From Lachnoclostridium sp. UBA1308 (GTDB taxonomy: Bacteria; Bacillota; Clostridia; Lachnospirales; Lachnospiraceae), in the NCBI GenBank assembly GCA_002307215.1, contig DBTU01000003.1, positions 29,824-93,823 on the forward strand: a DNA stretch of 64,000 nucleotides, given 5' to 3'. Every line of letters starts with the position of its first letter. Position 1 is the stretch's first letter. A model generated the notes under the pieces. The model ran no database searches and had not been told where the DNA came from. It worked only from the letters and a program-made list of their open reading frames with translations. This document shows, piece after piece, positions 8,550 to 16,111 of this stretch. The translations under genes and the position numbers were made by a program.

Positions 8550-9002
8550 ATGAAGGATTTGATGAAGGACAGATTAATTAATCTTGCAAACGCACAGGAA
8601 TTTATGGCGGATGCAGCTGATAAAATGGCTAAGTGGGATCAATCTCAGTTAGTTATGGAGAATAGTGCCTTTGAATCTCTGAATCTCTCAGATGAGGTGT
8701 TGAATCTATCAAAAAACGGAAGCCAAATGGTTGGAAGGCTTCTGGAATGCATGCAGTCAATGCTAGAAAATCCCTGTGAACTGGAACATGAAAAAGTAAA
8801 AGTTGTACTGGAGGAGCTGATTAGTTCCTTTGGAAGAATTGATGGGGCATCCGTCAATTTGAACGAGATTTCCCATCGGATTGAGGCAGAAGCAGCAATT
8901 CAAAGGGAGATTGAGGAAGGTATTAAAAAGACACTTAACGAAGTCGCTGAGAGCATAGATTCGGCTACAGCATGTGTGGAATTTTTAATGTCAGAATTTT
9001 AA
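8550..9002 (+). CDS. Coiled-coil protein resembling a chemoreceptor signalling hairpin
   Basis: 150 residues, almost wholly helical, with long heptad-like stretches (for example IQREIEEGIKKTLNEVAESID at the end). It has no signal peptide or membrane segment. The pattern of alternating small and charged residues recalls the cytoplasmic helices of methyl-accepting proteins, but the conserved signalling tip of that family is absent. It follows radA by 34 bases with GGGGG upstream of ATG 8550 and is directly followed by a strong terminator, so it is the last gene of the clp-radA unit. I do not recognise a specific family. Confidence 0.65.
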   Translation: MKDLMKDRLINLANAQEFMADAADKMAKWDQSQLVMENSAFESLNLSDEVLNLSKNGSQMVGRLLECMQSMLENPCELEHEKVKVVLEELISSFGRIDGASVNLNEISHRIEAEAAIQREIEEGIKKTLNEVAESIDSATACVEFLMSEF

Positions 9003-9042
9003 TACCTGACTCGATAGGATGATTTCAGAATCGTAGAAAATT

Positions 9043-9117
9043 ATCTGTTTTGGTTACCATATAACATGACCTGCTTAGCGGAAAAAGTCATGCGGTAACC
9101 AAAACAGATTTTTTTTA
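9043..9117 (+). terminator. Strong intrinsic terminator after the clpC-radA block
   Basis: Perfect 16-base arms ATCTGTTTTGGTTACC (9043-9058) and its complement (9094-9109), with an inner CATGAC/GTCATG stem (9065-9070, 9087-9092), followed by eight T residues. Confidence 0.9.
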
Positions 9118-9180
9118 TGCATTACAAACGGAGTGCTACAATCTTAACAGCATCCTTTTTTACTATAGTTTGTACTATAT

Positions 9181-9208
9181 AAAACACTAGTTCGTAGGGT
9201 GTTTTTTA
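9181..9208 (+). terminator. Weak hairpin with T-run
   Basis: AAAACA-CTA pairs with TAG-(GG)-TGTTTT around the loop GTTCG, then a run of six T. It may act as a backup terminator or as part of the leader of the MoxR operon, since no gene lies between it and the preceding terminator. Confidence 0.4.
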
Positions 9209-9292
9209 TCAAGTTGAAGTTTATAATGGTAATATAATACAAATATTGGATTTTGATTGATTTAGGGAATAAAAAGTCGAGTGGAGGTTACT

Positions 9293-10249
9293 ATGGAACT
9301 GATTAGAATTAAGGAAATGGCTGATACGATAAAGGCTAATATTGAAAAAGTAATAATTGGGAAATCTGAGGTTGTAGAATTATTATTAACAGCACTTACA
9401 GCAAATGGTCATGTCCTTCTTGAAGATGTTCCGGGAACAGGTAAGACAGTTCTTGCAAAATCTATGGCTAAATCAATTGATGCAAGTTTTAAGAGAATTC
9501 AATTTACGCCTGACCTTCTGCCCTCTGATATTACCGGAATGAATTTCTACAATCAGCAGGAAGGAAAGTTTACATTTCACAGTGGCCCGGCCTTCACCAA
9601 TATATTATTGGCAGATGAGATTAACCGTGCAACGCCACGAACACAGTCAAGTCTGCTGGAATGTATGGAAGAAAAGCAGATAACCATAGATGGCGAGACA
9701 CATGTTCTGGAGAGACCGTTTCTGGTTATTGCGACTCAGAATCCGATTGAAACCTATGGAACATTTCCTCTGCCGGAGGCTCAACTGGACCGTTTTCTGA
9801 TGCAAATCAGTCTGGGCTTTCCTGGATTTAATGAAGAAATAGCAATATTGAACCGATTTATTGATAATGATCCGCTAGAGCAGCTCACTTCGGTCTGTAC
9901 CAGAGAAGAGCTTGTGAAAGCACAGGAGGCTGTTAAATCCGTATATATCCACCCGGTGTTAATGGAGTATATCATAACGATAATACATAAAACCAGAAAT
10001 CATAAAGAGATCACAATGGGAGTAAGTCCAAGAGGTAGTCTTGCATTACTTAGGTCTGCCCAGGCGTATACGGCTATCAAGGGATTATCCTTTGTGTCAC
10101 CGGAGGCAATCAAATATGTTGCACCTTATGTGCTGTCACACCGGCTGATTGTTAAGACAGCTTTCCAAAAGGGAGAGGCAGCAATTGAACTGATGAATAA
10201 GATTCTGGCGGATATTCCTGTACCTACGGAAGATTTTGAGAAAAGGTAG
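9293..10249 (+). CDS. MoxR-family AAA ATPase
   Basis: 318 residues from ATG 9293. GTG 9281 is in frame but overlaps the GGAGG site (9283-9287) that serves ATG 9293, so the shorter form is preferred. Motifs: Walker A VPGTGKT (about 46-52), Walker B ILLADEINRATPRTQ (about 103-117), sensor region VIATQNPIETYGTFPLPEAQLDRF and the C-terminal lid helices. MoxR ATPases act as chaperones in the maturation of protein complexes. The two following genes (DUF58 and DUF4129 membrane proteins) form the usual MoxR gene set, often ended by a transglutaminase, which is not present here. The client complex is unknown. Confidence 0.92.
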   Translation: MELIRIKEMADTIKANIEKVIIGKSEVVELLLTALTANGHVLLEDVPGTGKTVLAKSMAKSIDASFKRIQFTPDLLPSDITGMNFYNQQEGKFTFHSGPAFTNILLADEINRATPRTQSSLLECMEEKQITIDGETHVLERPFLVIATQNPIETYGTFPLPEAQLDRFLMQISLGFPGFNEEIAILNRFIDNDPLEQLTSVCTREELVKAQEAVKSVYIHPVLMEYIITIIHKTRNHKEITMGVSPRGSLALLRSAQAYTAIKGLSFVSPEAIKYVAPYVLSHRLIVKTAFQKGEAAIELMNKILADIPVPTEDFEKR

Positions 10250-10255
10250 GCGTAT

Positions 10256-11374
10256 ATGGAGCTGTTATCTGCAATATTAGGTGCAATTATTTTGTATCTG
10301 ATACAAATGTATTTATATAATAAATATTGGTGTCGGAATTTGTCAGTAGACATTGCCTTTTCAAAGGGATATGCGGTAGAAGATGATGACATGACAATAA
10401 AGGAAACTATTGTCAATGATAAATTGCTGCCAATTCCCATACTCAAGATGAAATTTGTCATATCAAGTAGACTGCAGTTTAGTGATACGGATAATGCAGC
10501 CGTATCGGATAACTACTATAGAAATGATATGGTATCAATTATGATGCACCAGAAGCTGATCAGGACACTAACCTTTCGTTGCAAAAAGAGAGGATATTAT
10601 AAGATAAATCGGATGGAGGTCATCGGATCTAATCTGTTTCTTTCCAATGAAAACATTTTGGTATATAAAGTGAATACGGATTTGTACGTCTACCCAAGAC
10701 CAATAAACGATATAAGATTCGAAGCAGCCTTTCAGAAAATGCTTGGAACTGTGCTCACCAAGCGCTTTATTAATGAAGATCCTTTTGAATTCAGAAACAT
10801 CAGGGAATATCAGTCCTACGATAATCTAAAAACAATTAACTGGAAAGCGTCTGCCAAGACAGGATCGCTGATGGTTAATGTTCATGATTATACTTCATCA
10901 CAGCAGGTCAAGATATTTTTAAATACACAGTCACAGACGCTCATTGACTATAATGTTCTTAAGGAAGAAGGCATTCGGATTGCTTCAGCCCTCGCAATCA
11001 TATTTATCAATCAGGGGATTCCTGTTTCTTTCGATACGAACGCAAGAGATATGTTAACAAAGGAGCCGGTTAAGGTTTTACTTGACTGCGGTAATAATCA
11101 GATCAAAACAATTCAGGAGGCTCTGTCACGAATTGATCTGATTCAGGAACCTGAAAATTTTATGACGATATTTAACGAAGAGTTTTTAAAGGCTGCCGAT
11201 CATGATTATATCATCATAATTTCGACCTACCATAGAAGCGATTTTCAACATTTTTTGCTATCTCAGCTCAAAAGTAAGACAGAATATATATGGGTTATTC
11301 CGTTTAATCATGAAACTAAGTTACAGGTAGAGGATGGACTTATATCGAAAAGCATGCCAATGGAATTCATATAG
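10256..11374 (+). CDS. DUF58 domain protein of the MoxR operon
   Basis: 372 residues. An N-terminal membrane segment (about 2-20) is followed by a beta-rich region and by the DUF58 signature near 180-212 (FRNIREYQSYDNLKTINWKASAKTGSLMVNVHDY). DUF58 proteins have a von Willebrand A-like fold and usually accompany MoxR; they are thought to be clients or partners of the ATPase. The start is 7 bases after the moxR stop, overlapping a GGTAGG ribosome site. No catalytic motif is seen. The family call is firm; the role is not known. Confidence 0.88.
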   Translation: MELLSAILGAIILYLIQMYLYNKYWCRNLSVDIAFSKGYAVEDDDMTIKETIVNDKLLPIPILKMKFVISSRLQFSDTDNAAVSDNYYRNDMVSIMMHQKLIRTLTFRCKKRGYYKINRMEVIGSNLFLSNENILVYKVNTDLYVYPRPINDIRFEAAFQKMLGTVLTKRFINEDPFEFRNIREYQSYDNLKTINWKASAKTGSLMVNVHDYTSSQQVKIFLNTQSQTLIDYNVLKEEGIRIASALAIIFINQGIPVSFDTNARDMLTKEPVKVLLDCGNNQIKTIQEALSRIDLIQEPENFMTIFNEEFLKAADHDYIIIISTYHRSDFQHFLLSQLKSKTEYIWVIPFNHETKLQVEDGLISKSMPMEFI

Positions 11375-11435
11375 TCAAAACGATTAAGAACGCTAGGTGT
11401 ACATAAACAAATGTCTATGTTAGGAGGAGCAAGCC

Positions 11436-12728
11436 TTGAATAAACTATACTCGCTTCAGGTCGATATATTGAATATGATTTTACGTTTCATGCTGGGTTT
11501 CTCGATCATGGGGGCATGTCTTTTGCAATATGCAAAACATACTTCAGACATCTATGGGATATTCGGTCTTGTTCCGGCATCTGTGATATCGCTGTTAATT
11601 GGTAAATTCACAAAACATATCTGGAGTTACTGTGTTATGCAGCTTGTTCTGTTAATCGGATATATTTTTTTGGTACAGGAACCGATTGTAAGGTTGATAT
11701 TCTGCGCCTTTATTATATTGAATGCTTTCTTTCAATTTATGACTGCGTTGGGAAAGAGCAGCAGCAATATTCCGTGGTTTCTTGTTTTTGTTATCGTAGG
11801 AATGTATCTGTTATGTAAATATCAGTTTTCTTCGGATATTGGTTTGAACCATTTTTACCTGATATTTGCACTGTTTTATCTGCTCATTTATATTCTAAAT
11901 ATGTATTATGTAAATTTTAATAATTATTTTGCTAAGCATGTGGGCGTCTATAAGATGCCGATTAATCAGATAAAAATAAGCAATAATTTCTTTATTGCGG
12001 TGATCGTCAGTGTGTGCTTTTGTGTCATGCTTTTGTTTACACAGCTTCCGGTAGATAAGCTGTTCCATAATACGTCACAACCCAATACAACAATTACAGA
12101 GCCAGGCAAACAGCAAAATAATATGGATAGTATGGATACTGTTCCAAATACCGATCTAGAAGGATTAATTCAAGAATCTCATCCCGCATCACAAATGCTT
12201 GATGTAAAGGCGAACAAGTTCTGGTATTATGCGACTAGGATTATGCTGGCTCTTCTGATAACAGTGGCAAGTGTAATTATCATAAAATCAATTATCTATC
12301 TTTGTATCCGGTTCTATAAACAATTCTATCGTAAAAAGGCTAGCAATGCTGAGAACCAGATTGAATTTATCCCTCCTATGAAAGAGAAAAAGAAGGCAGA
12401 GACCAGAAATAAAAAAGTATCAGTAAATATTTTCCGTAGCTTGTTTGTAAAATCAAATAATGATAGAATCAGAAAATATTATTATAAGGCTGTGGCAGAA
12501 CACGCGAGCAAGGAGACAACACTCGAATATCTTACACCCACTCAGCTATCCACCTACGCTCTCGCCTCTGCAGATAAACAGGCAAAGAGAGGGTACATGA
12601 CAAAGAATGGAGCAAAGGTAACCGATTTGTATGAAAAGGCCAGATATAGTGATAAAGAGTGCACAAGTATGGAGGTTCAGGAGCTTAGAAGCCTTATCAA
12701 AGAAGCACATACCGTGTCAAAAAAATAA
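11436..12728 (+). CDS. Multi-pass membrane protein with C-terminal DUF4129-like domain
   Basis: 430 residues starting at TTG 11436, supported by AGGAGG 7 bases upstream. Six hydrophobic segments lie before residue 210 (for example MILRFMLGFSIMGACLL, FFIAVIVSVCFCVMLLF). A polar external loop of about 55 residues follows, then another helix (about 268-292) and a basic cytoplasmic tail. The tail from about 335 (DRIRKYYYKAVAEHASKETTLEYLTPTQLSTYA) matches the DUF4129 pattern found at the C-terminus of TgpA-like proteins; the transglutaminase core of TgpA is missing. It is the last gene of the MoxR-DUF58 unit, 61 bases after the DUF58 stop. Likely a membrane partner of the MoxR system. Confidence 0.75.
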   Translation: MNKLYSLQVDILNMILRFMLGFSIMGACLLQYAKHTSDIYGIFGLVPASVISLLIGKFTKHIWSYCVMQLVLLIGYIFLVQEPIVRLIFCAFIILNAFFQFMTALGKSSSNIPWFLVFVIVGMYLLCKYQFSSDIGLNHFYLIFALFYLLIYILNMYYVNFNNYFAKHVGVYKMPINQIKISNNFFIAVIVSVCFCVMLLFTQLPVDKLFHNTSQPNTTITEPGKQQNNMDSMDTVPNTDLEGLIQESHPASQMLDVKANKFWYYATRIMLALLITVASVIIIKSIIYLCIRFYKQFYRKKASNAENQIEFIPPMKEKKKAETRNKKVSVNIFRSLFVKSNNDRIRKYYYKAVAEHASKETTLEYLTPTQLSTYALASADKQAKRGYMTKNGAKVTDLYEKARYSDKECTSMEVQELRSLIKEAHTVSKK

Positions 12729-12749
12729 GTCCAAACCAGCTAAATATTC

Positions 12750-12778
12750 TTGACAATAGCAACAATTCATTGTAATAT
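12750..12778 (+). promoter_or_regulatory. Promoter of tRNA-Trp
   Basis: TTGACA (12750-12755), 17-base spacer, TAATAT (12773-12778), preceded directly by TG. It lies 32 bases before the tRNA. Confidence 0.65.
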
Positions 12779-12810
12779 AAGAAAGTGCCTGTGGCACAAA
12801 CGCTTAATTT

Positions 12811-12883
12811 AGGGGTATAGTTCAGCTGGTAGAATAACGGTCTCCAAAACCGCAGGTCGAGGGTTCAAATCCTTCTGCCCCTG
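12811..12883 (+). tRNA. trnW: tRNA-Trp (anticodon CCA)
   Basis: A full 73-base cloverleaf: acceptor AGGGGTA/TGCCCCT with discriminator G, D arm GTTC/GAAT, anticodon loop CTCCAAA with anticodon CCA, and T arm GAGGG-TTCAAAT-CCTTC. The CCA tail is not encoded. The acceptor has one G-U pair, and the first anticodon-stem pair (A-C) is mismatched. Confidence 0.95.
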
Positions 12884-12884
12884 T

Positions 12885-12926
12885 AAATACAAAAAGTTCA
12901 CACGAGAGTGTGGACTTTTTGTATTT
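12885..12926 (+). terminator. tRNA-Trp terminator
   Basis: A 19-base stem (12885-12903 with 12908-12926, one G-U pair) around the loop GAGA. The descending arm contains a run of five T. It starts 2 bases after the tRNA. Confidence 0.85.
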
Positions 12927-12930
12927 ATTA

Positions 12931-13020
12931 AGTGGCAGTTGGATTTGAGCCCTCGACCTGTGGGGCATAGTCGAAAGGTCTCGCTTGCGAGACCTTGTTC
13001 AACATCCTTCTGCCCCTGTA
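12931..13020. repeat. tRNA-Trp scar: inverted T-arm copy plus direct copy of the tRNA 3' end
   Basis: On the minus strand, 12931-12960 contains a degenerate T-arm (CAGGTCGAGGG, then CTCAAATCC) matching the tRNA-Trp 3' half. Together with the terminator it makes an imperfect 50-base palindrome with the tRNA end. A 17-base direct copy of the tRNA 3' end (ATCCTTCTGCCCCTGTA) lies at 13004-13020, matching 12869-12885. Between them is a perfect 10-base inverted repeat AAGGTCTCGC/GCGAGACCTT (12975-12984, 12987-12996). The interval is either the remains of an element inserted at the tRNA or decayed extra tRNA genes. Confidence 0.6.
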
Positions 13021-13120
13021 TTTATAAAGAGTCAGTTATTCCATCTCTCGACTAAAATCGAGCACTTTGAATACCTTTATATATGACTACATATAATACC
13101 TCTCATGGAGGTGATATATT

Positions 13121-13348
13121 ATTGGGTCGTTAAATTTCATTCCGTTAGCTGTTTCAAACGTGACAAACACATCATTACCAACATTTGGTAGTACTGGTTT
13201 TTACCCTGGCATCTTCCGAGTCACAGATGACTATCTATCATCACTCGATTCCGACACGAGGGAATATGTTGTGCGACACACAAGCGAAGATAGATCAAAG
13301 GAAGATATTGTTAAATGTATTAATGAATTACACAAAGGGCGCAAGTAA
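13121..13348 (+). CDS. Small protein of unknown function, possible ATT start
   Basis: Between 62 and 75 residues depending on the start. The frame opens after a stop at 13112. GTG 13160 has no ribosome site. ATT 13121 lies 7 bases after GGAGGTG (13107-13113), and the residues between (IGSLNFIPLAVSN) read like real protein, so a rare ATT start is likely. The body includes GSTGFYPGIFRVTDDYLSSLDSDTREYVVRHT and ends CINELHKGRK; it is soluble and I do not recognise it. A possible promoter is TTGAAT (13067) and TATAAT (13092-13097). Its 3' end is duplicated at 14699-14780, showing that a paralogue once stood there. Confidence 0.5.
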   Translation: MGSLNFIPLAVSNVTNTSLPTFGSTGFYPGIFRVTDDYLSSLDSDTREYVVRHTSEDRSKEDIVKCINELHKGRK

Positions 13349-13392
13349 GACTAAGTTAATCTATGTGTTAGGGTAAATATGGGAGGACTATA
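13310..13392 (+). repeat. Direct repeat, copy 1
   Basis: Begins with GTTAAATGTATTAATGAATT, identical to 14699-14718, and continues with shared GGGCGCAA, TTAAT, GTGTTAGGG and CTATA blocks. It covers the 3' end of the small gene and its downstream region. Confidence 0.7.
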
Positions 13393-13403
13393 CTTTCTTT
13401 TAA

Positions 13404-13443
13404 CAAGAAGAGAGTTCATACGTGAGTATGGACTCTTTTCTTG
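13404..13443. terminator. Hairpin resembling a tRNA terminator, with adjacent T-arm-like remnant
   Basis: 18-base arms (13404-13421 and 13426-13443) around GTGA, sharing the GTTCA-AC core of the tRNA-Trp terminator. The next 30 bases (13450-13479) match the inverted T-arm remnant at 12931-12960 at 21 of 30 positions without gaps, with GTTCGAATC on the minus strand. No tRNA body remains. Confidence 0.55.
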
Positions 13444-13551
13444 CCATCTAGTGGGAATATGATTCGAACTCTCGGTCTGAGAAGTATGGTATTTATTGTC
13501 ATAAGATATAAAACATGGTATAATTATTAAATTATAATACGGAGGAAAGCA

Positions 13552-14364
13552 ATGGAATACTTAAGAGAATAGTTCTATGCTATCAATGGGATAAAGTATG
13601 GACCTATTTCATCAGATGAATTGAGTCAATTATATTATAATGATATAGTGAATAAATCCACCTATGTATGGAAGTCAGGAATGGCTGACTGGGTTACACT
13701 TGATCAGACCGAGATGGTTATGAACAATTTAGTTCCCCCACCTTTGAAATTAGAAAATATCAATGATTACTCTGTATGGATATTGGCATCTTTGCCAATA
13801 TTGGCACAAATACTACCTCACAGTGGTCATCTGTCTGCTGTGAGCTGGTGTATATATTTATTGATAATAGGGACCTTGGTTCTGACTCTGGGTATCAGTG
13901 ATGAACGAAATCTTAAAAAGGCAGGATATGATACAAAAGAATTAATAGTATGGGCGATAATGCTGACTCCTGTCTATCTGTTTCGAAGGGCATATATTTG
14001 TAAGCAGAAATATGGATATGCCATTACATGGCTTGTAACTTATAGTATTAGTATGGTATTTATCATATTTTCCACTCTAAATTTACTATTTCCAAGTACA
14101 GATTATTTGAGTTTAGTTATAAATGGTTCTCTGAAGTTGTATCCTGACAAAACAGTAGAACAGATTATTGATGCAGGTATTGAAGATCCCAAATGGCAGG
14201 TGATAAAGGGTGAGGATGGTAATATCTATGTGAATATTACGGGAGAGATGAGATATAATGATAAAGACACGAACATAGTAATTCAATATAGAGTTACTAA
14301 GAGCTCTTTTACCTATCATTCGATGGATCTAAATGGAGAGCCTCAAATCATAGCGACAGTATGA
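13552..14364 (+). pseudogene. GYF-domain membrane protein interrupted by an amber codon
   Basis: A well-formed gene start (GGAGG 13541-13545, ATG 13552) is followed at codon 7 by TAG (13570-13572). The frame then continues unbroken for 264 codons. The residues around the stop read MEYLRE-stop-FYAINGIKYGPIS, and GYF_2 domains normally have a tryptophan at this place (WYYAxNGxxxGPxS), so TGG probably became TAG. The GYF-like domain runs to about residue 60 (VWKSGMADWVTL). Three or four membrane helices (about 80-180) and a small soluble tail follow. GYF domains bind proline-rich peptides or act as sensors at the membrane. Downstream starts such as TTG 13621 would lose the domain core. It could be a recent pseudogene, or be read through by an amber suppressor. 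Confidence 0.7.
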
Positions 14365-14552
14365 AAACGCGTGAAATTAGCGATATTTTACCGGAGAATT
14401 ACCAAGGACTAGGAAAAGATCAACGGGAGGAATTTTATGATTTAATTGAAATCATTAATAAGTACACAATGGAAGAGCTTATCATTCATCCCAGAATTCA
14501 GAAAGACTTTAAAAAAACAAGCCTAATCCGAGTATTTTTAAAGATGCCATGA
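14361..14552 (+). CDS. Small hypothetical protein overlapping the GYF gene
   Basis: 63 residues starting at ATG 14361, overlapping the preceding stop in an ATGA arrangement typical of translational coupling. It is charged and soluble (MKTREISDILPENYQGLGKDQREEF as the opening part). I do not recognise it. The C-terminus (KKTSLIRVFLKMP) may come from a frameshift or truncation, because it ends abruptly. If translation depends on coupling, the amber codon upstream would also silence it. Confidence 0.4.
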   Translation: MKTREISDILPENYQGLGKDQREEFYDLIEIINKYTMEELIIHPRIQKDFKKTSLIRVFLKMP

Positions 14553-14634
14553 GCTTAAGTAAAAACCCGATATGCTATAACGGTGATATATTTACACAAC
14601 ATTTTTTACACATTCGTCCGAAAATATAAAAGAT

Positions 14635-14680
14635 GGCGTCGCATTTTAACTCAAAAAGTTATTATGCGACGCCGCCTTTT
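14635..14680 (+). terminator. Terminator after the GYF region
   Basis: GGCGTCGCAT (14635-14644) pairs exactly with ATGCGACGCC (14664-14673), then GCC and five T. Confidence 0.8.
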
Positions 14681-14695
14681 TGTATATATTAAGAA

Positions 14696-14780
14696 ACGGT
14701 TAAATGTATTAATGAATTGTATAGAGGGCGCAAATATGATTAATACAGTTGTGTGTTAGGGCAAGAAGGAGAGGGCTATA
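14696..14780 (+). repeat. Direct repeat, copy 2, with a coding remnant
   Basis: A degenerate copy of 13310-13392. Its frame reads TVKCINELYRGRKYD then stop, a homologue of the C-terminus of the small protein at 13121-13348 with no remaining body. The segment between the two copies (13393-14695), holding the broken GYF gene, was therefore inserted into or duplicated with this locus. The end of the repeat overlaps the stop of the minus-strand kinase gene. Confidence 0.65.
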
Positions 14781-15654
14781 TATCCTCGTAATAAGCTTTC
14801 TTACCAAGCTCTATGGCTCCCATGATACCTTGATCGTCATTGAGACTACTGGGTACAATATAAGTGTCAAGATTCAATAATTCTTTCGTGTTAATGTAGT
14901 TAGAATTAAGTTGTTTAACCTTGTCGCGTATCAAAGGGAATAATTGCATCTGATGCATTACGCCTCCACCTAATATAATTTTCTGAGGTGAGTATATATA
15001 AATAAAATTAGTAATCGCTTGTCCAATATAATAAGCTTCCAATTCCCAGACATTGTGGTTGTCTTTAAGTTCAATTGCTTTAGAACCCCAGCGCTCTTCA
15101 ATTGCAGGACCGGCGGCTAATCCCTCGAGACAGCTGCCATGATAAGGGCACTTACCGGAGTAAATATCATCCTCTCTGACTCGCATTAACATATGACCGG
15201 CTTCAGGGTGTAACATTCCGTGAAGTAATTGCCCGTTTAAAAACACACCTACACCAACACCGGTTCCAATGGTGATATAAACGACACAGTCCAGATCCTT
15301 CGCACAGCCAAAAGTTACCTCTCCTAATACAGAACCATTCACATCCGTATCAAACCCGATGGGTACATTTAGTGTTTTTTTAAAATCTCCTACGATATCA
15401 TAATTCCTCCAGGCAATTTTAGGCGTAGTGGTTATGAATCCGTAGGTTGATGATTTTGGGTTTACATCAATTGGACCAAAGCATCCAATACCCAAAGCTT
15501 CAATTGACTTATCCTTAAAATAATTAATAATCTTCGGCATGGTAACTGCTGTGTCTTCTGTGGGGAAGGATGTTTTGTGAAGAATATTGCCATTCTCGTC
15601 CCCGATTGCACATATCATTTTAGTTCCGCCGGCTTCTAATGCTCCGAATAACAT
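14776..15654 (-). CDS. ROK-family fructokinase
   Basis: 292 residues. The N-terminal phosphate-binding segment is FGALEAGGTKMICAIG, followed by CFGPIDVNPKS and the ATP-binding YITIGTGVGVGVFLNG. The ROK zinc site is intact: HPEAGH (about 146-151) and CPYHGSCLEGLAAGPAI. The form with CPYHGSC is typical of the fructokinase branch (YdhR/GmuE, ScrK) that phosphorylates fructose, and sometimes mannose, to the 6-phosphate. GmuE belongs to the Bacillus glucomannan operon, which fits the mannosidases nearby. The ribosome site on the minus strand is AGGAG just upstream of the start. It is transcribed alone, away from the lipoprotein gene at 16112. Confidence 0.92.
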   Translation of the reverse strand: MLFGALEAGGTKMICAIGDENGNILHKTSFPTEDTAVTMPKIINYFKDKSIEALGIGCFGPIDVNPKSSTYGFITTTPKIAWRNYDIVGDFKKTLNVPIGFDTDVNGSVLGEVTFGCAKDLDCVVYITIGTGVGVGVFLNGQLLHGMLHPEAGHMLMRVREDDIYSGKCPYHGSCLEGLAAGPAIEERWGSKAIELKDNHNVWELEAYYIGQAITNFIYIYSPQKIILGGGVMHQMQLFPLIRDKVKQLNSNYINTKELLNLDTYIVPSSLNDDQGIMGAIELGKKAYYEDI

Positions 15655-16111
15655 TTTAACACTCCTCGTCGTGGTTCGTTAATAAAGTCTGTCTAATGAT
15701 TTTATATAAGTGATAATCCAAAATAGAAAATGGTAGCATATATGATTATTATAAGCGCAAGTTTGCCATAATTCAATATGTATGATACAAAATATAAAAA
15801 AGTATAATATAATAGATTATAAAAAATAGAATATAGGCTTAATACATTAAATTAATAACTGTATTCATATTAATTATATTGAATAATCGAACATAATGTT
15901 GTTATTTATTCTTTAATATGTAATTGACATATTAATATATATGGAATAATATTGTTAATAAAACATACTATAATGCAAAACAATGAATATTATAATTTGT
16001 TTTTATAAAAAAGGGTTAAAGAAAGATGTGTTAAGACTCAGTGGAATACCTGATATGCGTTTTGCATATCATCACATGCGGATGGAAAAGTAGCTAAAGG
16101 GAGGTACGGAT
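15655..16111. promoter_or_regulatory. AT-rich divergent intergenic region
   Basis: A 457-base, very AT-rich region between the minus-strand kinase and the plus-strand lipoprotein gene. A good plus-strand promoter is TTGACA (15924-15929), 17 bases, TAATAT (15947-15952). A hairpin or operator TGATATGC-GTTTT-GCATATCA lies at 16051-16071 in the leader, about 40 bases before the lipoprotein start. No open reading frame of note was seen. Confidence 0.55.

Noticed and set aside
12811..13020. Integrated prophage or mobile element at tRNA-Trp
   Set aside because: Only about 118 bases lie between the repeated tRNA ends and no integrase is present; at most this is a scar.
13185..13376. 63-residue open frame overlapping the small protein gene
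   Set aside because: Alternative frame of the same region, with no ribosome site and no protein-like features.
13570..13572. Pyrrolysine or programmed readthrough at the amber codon
   Set aside because: No pyl genes or readthrough signals are seen in the window, and the position is a conserved tryptophan, so a point mutation is simpler.
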